From: CAWGUU01 sp963825765
Lineage (GTDB): Bacteria; Actinomycetota; Acidimicrobiia; Acidimicrobiales; AC-14
Assembly: GCA_963825765.1 (NCBI GenBank)
Contig: CAWGUU010000019.1
Span: forward strand, 1-64,000
Length of the DNA: 64,000 nt
Direction of reading: 5' to 3'
Each line of letters begins with the position of its first letter. Within the stretch, counting starts at the first letter, position 1. The notes below the pieces were generated by a model that saw only the letters and a list, made by a program, of their open reading frames with translations, did no database searches and was not told the DNA's origin. Positions 41,705-50,011 of the stretch are shown piece after piece. The position numbers were made by a program, and so were the translations under genes.

Positions 41705-42508
41705 TCATCTCCGCGACAACTCGCGGTTTCCGTCGCTGACGCGGTGGCCCCGCAGCGCCAGCACCTGCCAGGGTCGCACGACGAGCCGCTTCTCGAGTGC
41801 CGTCCGGCCGTCGAAAGGATCGCTGGCTGTGCGACTGGCGAATATGTAGACGACGCGACTCTTCGACGCCGCCACCACCCATATCCGCTCCTGGGCGCTG
41901 TGCGTCTCGCGCGTCCGCAGTGCGGTGCACCAGCGCATCGCCGCCTTGTCGGGAGGAAACCAGTGCTCGACGATTTCCTGGGCGCGGTGCGGAAGATTGC
42001 CGAAGATCGAGGGCCAATTCAGCGGCGCGTCGACGGTCTGGTGTCCGCCACGACCCAGGGTCGTGTCGGGCGCAGTCGATGGAACCGGTTTCAAGCCATG
42101 GAATTCGTTCGATTCGAGCTGGTCGGCGACGACGAAGTTGTACCTCGACACCGGTGGGGGGGTGTTGTGCGGAAGGGTGGCGAGCACGACGGCCCGCTTT
42201 CCGGCGACCAGGAGCCGCCAGCATCCCTCACCATTGTCGGCGAACCAGCGGCCCGGAACGCGCCATTCCTCAGGCTGCATTCCCTGTGTCGCCTTGTCCC
42301 GCACGACCGCGGGCATCGCGTGCAACGCGTCGTCCATCCACAGGTACTCGGGTCGTTCCTCGTACGTCAACGGGTCCGCGCCGGGCCGAGCGTCCCCGTG
42401 AGCGAGGACGCCGGGCGCCGTGGGCCGGCGAGGCGTGCCGCCGCCCGAGGGCACCACATCCATCCCGAAGAGTGGACGGTCGCCGGCGATACCTCGTTGT
42501 CCGAACAT
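41705..42508 (-). CDS. Hypothetical protein upstream of J-domain gene
   Basis: 267 aa from ATG 42508, with GGGGAAGG upstream; an open frame to 42610 would overlap metG. Soluble, rich in Trp, Arg and Pro, with no signal. RYNFVVADQLESNEF and RVVYIFASRTASDPFDGRTALEKRL are the most structured parts. No family recognised. Likely in one operon with the J-domain gene. Confidence 0.6.
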   Translation of the reverse strand: MFGQRGIAGDRPLFGMDVVPSGGGTPRRPTAPGVLAHGDARPGADPLTYEERPEYLWMDDALHAMPAVVRDKATQGMQPEEWRVPGRWFADNGEGCWRLLVAGKRAVVLATLPHNTPPPVSRYNFVVADQLESNEFHGLKPVPSTAPDTTLGRGGHQTVDAPLNWPSIFGNLPHRAQEIVEHWFPPDKAAMRWCTALRTRETHSAQERIWVVAASKSRVVYIFASRTASDPFDGRTALEKRLVVRPWQVLALRGHRVSDGNRELSRR

Positions 42509-42602
42509 CTCGACACCTTCCCCGAACAGCGTGTACGCCTGCCCCTCACTCCGTCCACGGATACCCGCTCGGCAGGAGGCGGCCGGTCGATACCCTGAGC
42601 GG

Positions 42603-44123
42603 GTGGCCAAGTACTACCTCACGACGGCGATCATGTACGTCAACGACGCGCCTCACATCGGCCACGCCTACGAGATCGTCATCGGTGACGCCGTCGCCAG
42701 GTGGCACCGCCTGCTGGGCGACGACGTGCGCTATGTCACCGGCACCGACGAGTACGGGCTGAAGAACAAGCAGGCGGCCGACGCCCAGGGTCTCGACCCC
42801 CAGGGCCTCGCCGACCGCAACAGCGCCCGGTTCCGGGCCGCCGCCGACCTGCTGGACGTCGATTACGACGACTTCATACGCACCACCGAGGAGCGCCACA
42901 TCCGCTCGGTGCAGAAGTTCCTGCAGAGGGTGTTCGACAACGGCGACATCGAGCGGGACACCTACGAGGGCCTCTACTGCGTGAGCTGCGAGGCCTATTA
43001 CACCGAGGACGACCTGGTCGACGGCAACTGCCCGATCCATGGCCGTCCGGTCGAGTGGGTCAAGGAGGAGAACTGGTTCTTCCGCCTGTCCCGCTACCAG
43101 CAGCGGCTCCTGGACTGGTACGACGAGCACCCCGACGCCGTCATACCCACCAGCCGCCGGAACGAGGTGCTGGCTTTCATCCGCTCCGGCCTTCGCGACC
43201 TGTCGATCAGCCGCAGCTCCTTCCGCTGGGGCGTGCCCCTGCCCTGGGATCCCGAGTCGGTGGCCTGGGTGTGGTTCGACGCCCTGCCCAACTACATCAC
43301 CGCCGCCGGCTACGGCGACGACGCCACCCCTGATTCCGGGCCCGGTATGTTCCAGCACTGGTGGCCGGCCGACTGCCACCTCATCGGCAAGGACATCATC
43401 CGCTTCCACGCCGTCTTCTGGCCGGCGATGCTGATGGCCGCCGGGCTGGACCCGCCGCGCCAGGTGGCCGCCCACGGGTTCGTGCTGCTCAGCGGCGAGA
43501 AGATCTCCAAGACCAAGCTGAACCAGGTCAGCCCCCAGGAGGTGGTCGACGAGTACGGTGTCGACCCCATCCGCTACCACTTCCTGCGGGAGACGCCGTT
43601 CGGCCTCGACGGCGACTTCTCGGGCGAGGGCCTCGTCTCCCGCTACAACTCCGATCTGGCCAACAACCTCGGGAACCTGCTGTCCCGGTTGGCCACGGTG
43701 GTCGGGTCGAAGTGTGGCGGGATCGGCCCCGCCCCCCGGTCCGACGCCCCGCTGGCGTCGGCCGCCGGCGCCGCCTACCGGGCCACCGCCGAGGCCTGGG
43801 GTCGCTTCGCGCCGTCGGAGGCCCTCGACGCCACCTGGCGCCTCATCCGGGAGACCAACGCCCACCTCGAAGCGGCCGAGCCGTGGAAGTCGGACCCGGG
43901 CCCGGAGGTCGACGCCGTGCTCGGCGACGCCCTCGAAGCCCTGCGCATCGTCACCCTCCTGGCCTGGCCGGCGGTCCCGTCGTCCAGCACCGAGATCTGG
44001 CGTCGGCTGGGCCTGTCCGGCTCGCCCGCCGACCAGCGCCTGCCCGAGGCCGCGGCCTGGGGCGGCTACCCCGGCGGGCTCCCCGTGGAGAAGGGCCCGC
44101 CGCTGTTCCCTCGCAGGAAGTAG
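42603..44123 (+). CDS. metG: Methionine-tRNA ligase
   Basis: 506 aa from GTG 42603. HIGH motif is PHIGH at residues 17-21, KMSKS equivalent is KISKT, and a single zinc knuckle (CVSCEAYYTEDD, CPIHG) belongs to the short MetG type without the C-terminal EMAP-like domain. First gene of the conserved metG-tatD-rlpA-rsmA block. It charges initiator and elongator tRNA-Met. Confidence 0.93.
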   Translation: MAKYYLTTAIMYVNDAPHIGHAYEIVIGDAVARWHRLLGDDVRYVTGTDEYGLKNKQAADAQGLDPQGLADRNSARFRAAADLLDVDYDDFIRTTEERHIRSVQKFLQRVFDNGDIERDTYEGLYCVSCEAYYTEDDLVDGNCPIHGRPVEWVKEENWFFRLSRYQQRLLDWYDEHPDAVIPTSRRNEVLAFIRSGLRDLSISRSSFRWGVPLPWDPESVAWVWFDALPNYITAAGYGDDATPDSGPGMFQHWWPADCHLIGKDIIRFHAVFWPAMLMAAGLDPPRQVAAHGFVLLSGEKISKTKLNQVSPQEVVDEYGVDPIRYHFLRETPFGLDGDFSGEGLVSRYNSDLANNLGNLLSRLATVVGSKCGGIGPAPRSDAPLASAAGAAYRATAEAWGRFAPSEALDATWRLIRETNAHLEAAEPWKSDPGPEVDAVLGDALEALRIVTLLAWPAVPSSSTEIWRRLGLSGSPADQRLPEAAAWGGYPGGLPVEKGPPLFPRRK

Positions 44124-44133
44124 CGCCCCGGCA

Positions 44134-44184
44134 ATGTGGTGTGCCATATGTGGTGTGCCTGATGTGGTGTGCCCATGTGGTGTG
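44134..44184 (+). repeat. 14-bp tandem repeat at tatD start
   Basis: Four copies of ATGTGGTGTG begin at 44134, 44148, 44162 and 44175. The last is the tatD start (Met-Trp-Cys). Copies are in different frames, so they do not add residues but offer several nearby ATGs. Confidence 0.85.
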
Positions 44185-44930
44185 ACAGCCACTGCCACCT
44201 GCAGTTCGACGGCGTACCCGACGGCTGGCTGGCCCGGGCGGACGAGGCCGGCGTGGCCCGCATGGTCTGCATCGGCACCGACGCCGCCCTCTCCGCCGGG
44301 GCCATCGACGTCGCCCGCGCCCACCCCGACCGGGTGTGGGCCACGGTGGGCCTCCACCCCCACGACGCCAAGCACGGCGTCGAGACGATCGTGGGACTGC
44401 TCGACCACCCCGAGGTCGTCGCCGTGGGCGAGTGCGGTCTCGACTACCACTACGACCACTCACCGCGGCCGGTTCAGCGAGATGCCTTCGCGGCCCAGAT
44501 CGAGCTGGCCAGGGACAAGCGCCTGGCCCTCGTGATCCACACGCGGGAGGCGTGGGACGACACCTTCGACGTCCTGGCCTCGACCGGCGGCGCGGACAGG
44601 ACGATCTTCCACTGCTTCTCCGGGGGCCCGGACGAGGCCCGCCGGGCCCTGGACCTGGGCGCCTACCTCTCGTTCAGCGGGATCGTGACCTTCAAGACGG
44701 CCGGCGACCTGCGGGCGGCGGCGGCGATCACCCCCCTCGACCGTCTCCTGGTCGAGACCGACGCTCCGTATCTGGCCCCGGTGCCGCACCGCGGGCGGCA
44801 GAACGAGCCCGCCAACGTGGCCCTGGTGGGCGCGGCGGTGGCCGCCTCACGGGGTGTCCCGGTCACCGAGATCGAGCAGGCGACGTGGGTGAACGCCATG
44901 ACGGTGTTCGGCCACGACCACTCTGAGTGA
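44175..44930 (+). CDS. tatD: TatD-family metal-dependent DNase
   Basis: 251 aa from ATG 44175 (GTG 44169 possible). Metal ligands: DSHCHL near the start, GECGLDYH, VIHTREA, FHCFSGG and the final ETDAPYL. 3'-5' exonuclease or deoxyribonuclease acting on ssDNA/RNA. Lies between metG and the RlpA-like gene as in other actinobacteria. No clear ribosome site ahead of the repeated start. Confidence 0.92.
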   Translation: MWCDSHCHLQFDGVPDGWLARADEAGVARMVCIGTDAALSAGAIDVARAHPDRVWATVGLHPHDAKHGVETIVGLLDHPEVVAVGECGLDYHYDHSPRPVQRDAFAAQIELARDKRLALVIHTREAWDDTFDVLASTGGADRTIFHCFSGGPDEARRALDLGAYLSFSGIVTFKTAGDLRAAAAITPLDRLLVETDAPYLAPVPHRGRQNEPANVALVGAAVAASRGVPVTEIEQATWVNAMTVFGHDHSE

Positions 44931-45028
44931 GCTTGTGCTCGCAAAACGGCGCCTCGTATGGTCCCCCGGTCACCTCGTGAACGGGCGCACGTGGCGGAGA
45001 GCGGTCTGGCGGCGGACTGAAACCAAGG

Positions 45029-45727
45029 GTGGGGGGTCACCTGAAGGCAACGCCGGGAGGCACAATCGTTCGTCCGGGACAGCTCTTCGCCATCTGCGGA
45101 GTGATTGTCCTGGTCGGCGTCATCTACCTGCGCAACGCGCCGAGCCCGGAGTCCGACGCGGCGCTGGAGACGATCAACGCCACCGGCCCCGCAACTGCAC
45201 CGGTCCCGGTCGCGCCGAGCTCGGGCCAGGTGGTGCACTCGGTTACGTCCGACCTCACGATCTCGCTGAAGGCGATGGCCGAGCAGGCGATGGCCGAGGT
45301 CCCGCAGTCGTCGCCGGTCGAGCCGCCGACCACGCCCGTCACCACCGCCGAACCCCCACCGGAGCCCACCACGGTCGCGCCGGTCGTCGTGTCCACGACC
45401 ACGACGATCGCGCCCCTGCTGGGCATCGTCCCGGTGCCGCCGATCGATCCGCTCCCGGCAGTGGCGGCGGCGGTCAACGCCTTGGCCAACTCCGAGTCCG
45501 GCACCGCATCCTGGTACGGCGCCCCCGACGGCACGTGCGCCCACAAGACGCTCCCGTTCGGGACGATGGTGCGGGTGACCAGGCTGTCCACCGGGGCCAC
45601 GGTGACGTGCAGAGTGGCCGACCGGGGCCCCTTCGGGCCGGGCCGGGTCATCGACCTGTCCGACGACATGTTCGAGGGGATCGCCTCCCTCGGTACCGGG
45701 CTCACCGAGGTGAAGCTCGAATGGTGA
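45029..45727 (+). CDS. RlpA-like cell-wall protein
   Basis: 232 aa from GTG 45029. One N-terminal membrane helix (FAICGVIVLVGVIYL), a Thr/Pro-rich linker (~90-135), then the double-psi beta-barrel with GTASWYGAPDGTCAHKTLPFG and VTCRVADRGPFGPGRVIDLS, including the conserved Asp. It occupies the position of rpfB in mycobacterial metG-tatD-rpfB-rsmA clusters, and RlpA/Rpf barrels are related. Probably peptidoglycan-binding or lytic. Confidence 0.82.
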   Translation: MGGHLKATPGGTIVRPGQLFAICGVIVLVGVIYLRNAPSPESDAALETINATGPATAPVPVAPSSGQVVHSVTSDLTISLKAMAEQAMAEVPQSSPVEPPTTPVTTAEPPPEPTTVAPVVVSTTTTIAPLLGIVPVPPIDPLPAVAAAVNALANSESGTASWYGAPDGTCAHKTLPFGTMVRVTRLSTGATVTCRVADRGPFGPGRVIDLSDDMFEGIASLGTGLTEVKLEW

Positions 45728-45731
45728 GGCC

Positions 45732-45797
45732 CAGGCACACCCTCTAGCTGCCGCAGGCACACGCTCCAGCTGCCGCAGGCACACGCTCTAGCTGCTC
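45732..45797 (+). repeat. 22-bp tandem repeat between rlpA-like and rsmA
   Basis: Three 22-bp units start at 45732, 45754 and 45776 (each CAGGCACACSCTCYAGCTG plus three bases). A degenerate fourth begins at 45798 and leads into the rsmA ribosome site. They begin 4 bases after the rlpA-like stop. Confidence 0.85.
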
Positions 45798-45816
45798 CAG
45801 GCGGCACACTCTCGGG

Positions 45817-46671
45817 GTGACGCTCTCCTCCTCCGACGTCCGGAGGTTGCTGCAGGAGCACGGCCTTCGCCCGAGCAAGGCACGCGGCCAGAACTTCGTC
45901 ACCGACCCGAACACCGTCCGCCGGATCGCCCGCCTGGCGCGGGTCGGTCCCGGCGACCGGGTGGTGGAGATCGGCGCCGGCCTGGGCTCGCTCACCCTGG
46001 CGCTGGCCGAGACGGGGGCGGCGGTGACGGCGGTCGAGGTCGACCGTGGCCTGGTCACGGCCCTGCGCTCGGTCGTGGCGGCGGCGGGCGTGGACGTGGC
46101 CGTGGTCGAAGGCGACGCCCTCACCCTCGACTGGGCGTCGCTCCTCGGGGCCGGACCGTGGATCCTCGTGGCCAACCTGCCCTACAACGTGGCCACGCCG
46201 CTGGTAGCCGACCTGCTCGACGGAGTCCCGGCCATCACCCGCATGCTGGTGATGGTGCAGCGCGAGGTGGCGCAGCGCATGGTGGCGGGGCCGGGCGACG
46301 ACGCCTACGGGGCGGTGTCGGTGAAGGTGGCCTACTGGGCGACGGGCGGCATCGTCGGCTCGGTGCCGCCGACGGTGTTCCTGCCCCAGCCCACCGTGGA
46401 CTCGTCGCTGGTGGAGATCGTGCGCCGTGGCGCGCCGGCCGTGCCGGACAGCGTGGACCGGCCGCGGCTGTTCCAGCTGGTCTCGGCCGGGTTCGGCCAG
46501 CGGCGGAAGATGCTGCGGCGCTCCCTGGCGTCGTTGGTCGACCCCGAGGCGTTCGCAGCCGCCGGTGTCCGGCCCGAGGCGCGGGCCGAGGAGCTCGGTC
46601 TCGACGACTGGGCCAGGTTGGCTGCGGCCTCTCCGACGTCGGCCTCGACGGGGTTCCCTACGGAAAGCTGA
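45817..46671 (+). CDS. rsmA: 16S rRNA adenine dimethyltransferase KsgA
   Basis: 284 aa from GTG 45817. SAM motif VVEIGAGLGSLT, ARGQNFVTDP at the start, and the catalytic NLPY at ANLPYNVATP. C-terminal helical domain ending near residue 275. It dimethylates A1518/A1519 in small-subunit assembly. Last gene of the metG block. Confidence 0.93.
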   Translation: MTLSSSDVRRLLQEHGLRPSKARGQNFVTDPNTVRRIARLARVGPGDRVVEIGAGLGSLTLALAETGAAVTAVEVDRGLVTALRSVVAAAGVDVAVVEGDALTLDWASLLGAGPWILVANLPYNVATPLVADLLDGVPAITRMLVMVQREVAQRMVAGPGDDAYGAVSVKVAYWATGGIVGSVPPTVFLPQPTVDSSLVEIVRRGAPAVPDSVDRPRLFQLVSAGFGQRRKMLRRSLASLVDPEAFAAAGVRPEARAEELGLDDWARLAAASPTSASTGFPTES

Positions 46672-46688
46672 CCGGCGCTACCTGGCGG

Positions 46689-46787
46689 TTACTTGCCGGC
46701 CCGACGCTGCCAGCGGGTGGCTTTCAGCATCTTCTTGTGCTTCTTCTTACGCATCCGCTTGCGGCGTTTCTTGATCAGGGAGCCCAT
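46689..46787 (-). CDS. Ribosomal protein bS22 (actinobacterial)
   Basis: 32 aa from ATG 46787: MGSLIKKRRKRMRKKKHKK then MLKATRWQRRAGK. It closely follows the pattern of the 33-aa mycobacterial small-subunit protein bS22 (MGSVIKKRRKRMSKKKHRK). Highly basic, near the decoding centre. Convergent with rsmA, 17 bases apart. Confidence 0.88.
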   Translation of the reverse strand: MGSLIKKRRKRMRKKKHKKMLKATRWQRRAGK

Positions 46788-46840
46788 GAGTTGGGGGTCA
46801 GACTAACGGAAACTGACGGCCGGTAGCGTGGGGGCAGTGA

Positions 46841-46913
46841 TCGGGGATGGTGTAAGCGGCAAGCACGAGGTCCTTTGGAGTCCTAAGTCGAGGTTCGAGT
46901 CCTCGTCCCCGAG
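46841..46913 (+). tRNA. tRNA-Gln (anticodon TTG)
   Basis: Full cloverleaf: acceptor TCGGGGA with TCCCCGA, D stem GTGT/GCAC, anticodon loop CTTTGGA with TTG at 46875-46877, T arm CGAGG-TTCGAGT-CCTCG, discriminator G. The anticodon stem has one U-U mismatch (third pair from the loop side is intact). CCA is not encoded. It lies between bS22 and glmU. Confidence 0.88.
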
Positions 46914-46948
46914 CCCGAGCACCCCGGGATTCGGGTAGAACAGGGATT

Positions 46949-48059
46949 GTGAGACGCCGACCCCTGTCCGCCGTGGTCATGGCCGCCGGGCACGGCACGC
47001 GGATGCGGTCGGAGCTGCCCAAGCCCCTGCACCCCCTTTGCGGGCGGCCGATGCTGCTGCACGTGCTCGATGCCCTGTCCGAGCTGTACGTGGACCGCGC
47101 CGTGGTGGTCGTGGGCCGAGGTGCGGAGCGGATCATCAAGACCCTGCAGGAGCACGGCCCTCCCGACCTGGTCATCGACGACGTCGAGCAGCACTCCCCC
47201 CGGGGCACGGGCGACGCCCTCGCGGTGGCGCTGACCGCCTTTCCCGACGACGACATGGACGACGGCGACATCGTGGTGCTGCCCAGTGACAGCCCGCTGG
47301 TCCGTCCGGCCACGCTGGGCCACCTCGTCGCCGAGCACAGGGAGCAGGACGCCGCCGCCACCCTGCTCACCGCCCGGCTGTACGACCCCACCGGCATGGG
47401 CAGGATCGTTCGCGGCAAGGACGGCAGGGTGGCCCGCATCGTCGAGGAGCTCGACGCCACCGAGGCCGAACGGGCGATCGACGAGGTCGGCACCTCGATC
47501 TACTGCTTCCGGCGGAGCCTGCTGGCCCCCGCTCTGCGCCGGATCAGCCCCGACAACGCCAAGGGCGAGTACTACCTCACCGACGTCGTGGCGGTGCTGC
47601 ACGACGCCGGGCACAAGGTGATCTCGGTCCTGGCCGACGACCCGTCGGAGGCGATCGGGGTGAACGATCGTGCCCAGCTGGCGGGCGCCGAGGCCGAGCT
47701 GCGCCGGCGCATCAACGAGCGGTGGATGCAGGCCGGCGTCAGGATGATCGACCCGGAGCGCACCTACATCGACACCTACGTCCGCCTGGCGCCCGACGTC
47801 ACCATCCTCCCCGGAACGATCCTGCAGGGCCGCACCGTCGTGGCCGCCGGCCGCCCGCCTCGGTCCCGACGTCCGCCTCACCGACTGCATGGTCGGCCAG
47901 GGCGCCAGCGTGGAGCAGACCGTCGGCCACGACGCCGACATCGGGGCCGGAGCCACCGTCGGGCCGTTCGCGGCGCTGGGCGCCGGGGCCCATGTACCCG
48001 ACGGGGTCACCACCGGGCCGTTCTACAATTCACGAGGAAGCGACGACGACGGCGTCTGA
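46949..48059 (+). CDS. glmU: GlmU-like uridylyltransferase, frameshifted and short
   Basis: From GTG 46949. N-terminal nucleotidyltransferase is intact: VVMAAGHGTRMRSELPKPLHPLCGRPML, then QHSPRGTGDALA and GVNDRAQLA. After GRTVVAAG (about 47850) the frame must shift by one extra base to continue as LGPDVRLTDCMVGQGASVEQ and end at 48059. The total is ~369 aa against ~450-490 for GlmU: the left-handed helix domain is reduced to a few turns, and the acetyltransferase site (RLRPG..., NYDG motif) is absent. Either a bifunctional gene that has decayed or a natural short form with a base error. Confidence 0.8.
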
Positions 48060-48078
48060 ACGTCGCTCGGGGAGTCCG

Positions 48079-49050
48079 ATGGAGCTGATCCCGAAGAAGC
48101 GCCTGCAGCTGTTCGCGGGGCGTTCGCACCCTCAGCTGGCCCGCGACATCGCCGCCCACCTGAAGGTGGAGCTTGGCGAGGCCAACCTGTCCCAGTTCGC
48201 CAACGGCGAGATCCACTGCCGCTTCGGGGAGTCGATCAGGGGCTCCGACGCCTTCATCATCCAGACCCACTGCGGCCCGGTGAATGACACGATCATGGAG
48301 CAGCTGATCATGATCGACGCCGCCAAGCGGGCGTCGGCCAAGCGCATCACCGCCGTCTGCCCCTTCTACGGCTACTCCCGCCAGGACCGCAAGGCGGCGG
48401 GCCGGGAGCCGATCACGGCCAAGCTGGTCGCCGACATGCTGATGACGGCGGGGGTCGACCGAGTGGTCAGCGTCGACCTGCACTCCGGGCAGATCCAGGG
48501 TTTCTTCGACGTCCCGGTCGACCACCTCACCGCCATGCCTGTGCTCACCGACTGGGTGTCGGCGAACCTGGGCGACGACGTGGTCATCGTCTCGCCCGAT
48601 GCCGGCCGGGTGAAGGTGGCCGAGCGCTTCGCCCAGCACGTCCACGCCGACCTGGCCATCGTCCACAAGCGCCGGATGCGCGACTCGGCCAACAACGTCG
48701 AGGCCCTCCAGGTGGTCGGCGACGTGGCCGGGCGGGAATGCGTCCTGGTGGACGACATGATCGACACCGCCGGCACCGTCTGCGCCGCGGCCGAACAGCT
48801 CCTCGCCCACGGGGCGTCGGAGGTGTACGCCATGGCCACCCACGGGGTGCTGTCCGACCCGGCGCTGGACAGGCTGAAGAACTCCCGGATCTCCAAGGTC
48901 GTGGTCACCGACACCCTGCCGCTCGACGACGACCGTCGCATCGACAAGATCGAGGTCCTCTCCGTCGCCGGCATCATCGCCGACGCCATCGACGCGGTGT
49001 TCGAGGACCTGTCGGTTTCGGACATCTTCGGAGGCGACAACCTCAGTTAG
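48079..49050 (+). CDS. prs: Ribose-phosphate pyrophosphokinase
   Basis: 323 aa from ATG 48079, with GGGGAG upstream. FANGEIHCRFGESIRG, YGYSRQDRK, the PP loop DLHSGQIQGFFDVPVDHL and the PRPP loop VLVDDMIDTAGT are all present. It makes PRPP for nucleotide, His and Trp synthesis. The glmU-prs pairing is widespread in bacteria. Confidence 0.94.
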   Translation: MELIPKKRLQLFAGRSHPQLARDIAAHLKVELGEANLSQFANGEIHCRFGESIRGSDAFIIQTHCGPVNDTIMEQLIMIDAAKRASAKRITAVCPFYGYSRQDRKAAGREPITAKLVADMLMTAGVDRVVSVDLHSGQIQGFFDVPVDHLTAMPVLTDWVSANLGDDVVIVSPDAGRVKVAERFAQHVHADLAIVHKRRMRDSANNVEALQVVGDVAGRECVLVDDMIDTAGTVCAAAEQLLAHGASEVYAMATHGVLSDPALDRLKNSRISKVVVTDTLPLDDDRRIDKIEVLSVAGIIADAIDAVFEDLSVSDIFGGDNLS

Positions 49051-49141
49051 ATGTGCTGGCGGCGGGTAGCCGATGAGTTCCGGGCCGCGCCGGCGTCTAG
49101 ACAGGTGACACCTCGACCTCAGCATCCACAAAGGAGCCACC

Positions 49142-49942
49142 ATGCCGGCACCGGAGACCTTTCCCATCGGGGCACCCTGCTGGGTCGACCTCATGACCTC
49201 GGACACGGAGCGCAGCCGTGCGTTTTACGGCGAGCTCTTCGGCTGGACGTCAGATGAGCCTGCCGAGGAGTTCGGCGGCTACTTCAACTTCAGCAAGGAC
49301 GGCGTGTTGGTGGCTGGAGGCATGTCGCAGCAACCGGGATCGGAGATGCCGGACGTGTGGTCGGTCTACCTGACGTCCGACGACGCCGCCAAGACCGCCG
49401 AAGCCGCCACCGCCAACGGTGGCCAGGTCTACTTCGAGCCGATGCAGGTCGCCGACATGGGCACGATGGCGGTCCTCGGCGACGCCGGCGGGGCTTCGGT
49501 CGGGTTGTGGCAGCCGGGTAGCCACCAGGGCTTCGGCCTGCACGGCGAGACCGGCACGCCCAGCTGGTTCGAGCTGTTCACCCGGGATTACGACGCCGTC
49601 GTCAGCTTCTACCGCGACGTGTTCCGCTGGGAGACCCGCGCCATGAGTGACACGCCGGAGTTCCGCTACACCGTTCTGGCGGACGGAGAGGGAATGCTGG
49701 CCGGGATCATGGACGCCTCGGCCTTCCTTCCCGAGGGCGTGCCTGCCCACTGGTCGGTCTACTTCGGCGTGGACGACGCCGACGCCGCCCTGGCCAAGGT
49801 CGTCGAGCTCGGTGGCTCGGTCGTGGTTCCGGCCGAGGACACGCCCTACGGCCGCCTGGCCACGGCCGCCGACCCCACCGGGGCCCAGTTCAAGCTTGTG
49901 GCTCCCAACGAAACCATGCCGGCGAAGGACCACTCGAGCTGA
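49142..49942 (+). CDS. Two-domain VOC (glyoxalase-fold) protein
   Basis: 266 aa from ATG 49142, preceded by AAAGGAG. Two tandem VOC domains: CWVDLMTSDTERSRAFYGELFGW (residues 14-36) and SWFELFTRDYDAVVSFYRDVFRW (~140-162). Such actinobacterial 27-kDa proteins are annotated as hydroxylases or glyoxalase-like antibiotic-resistance proteins. Activity not determinable. Confidence 0.82.
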   Translation: MPAPETFPIGAPCWVDLMTSDTERSRAFYGELFGWTSDEPAEEFGGYFNFSKDGVLVAGGMSQQPGSEMPDVWSVYLTSDDAAKTAEAATANGGQVYFEPMQVADMGTMAVLGDAGGASVGLWQPGSHQGFGLHGETGTPSWFELFTRDYDAVVSFYRDVFRWETRAMSDTPEFRYTVLADGEGMLAGIMDASAFLPEGVPAHWSVYFGVDDADAALAKVVELGGSVVVPAEDTPYGRLATAADPTGAQFKLVAPNETMPAKDHSS

Positions 49943-49958
49943 GGCGAGCCGTCCCGTA

Positions 49959-49984
49959 GATGGGTCCCGTTTTGGGGACCCATC
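49959..49984. terminator. Bidirectional terminator hairpin
   Basis: GATGGGTCCC and GGGACCCATC pair perfectly around GTTTTG, between convergent genes ending at 49942 and 50012. No U tract. Confidence 0.65.
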
Positions 49985-50011
49985 GGAGGGGCGGGCTTGC
50001 AACCGGGCTGG

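Noticed and set aside
44931..45028. c-di-AMP (ydaO) riboswitch before the RlpA-like gene
   Set aside because: Such switches precede some actinobacterial cell-wall hydrolase genes, but the 98-base gap shows none of the conserved core I would expect.
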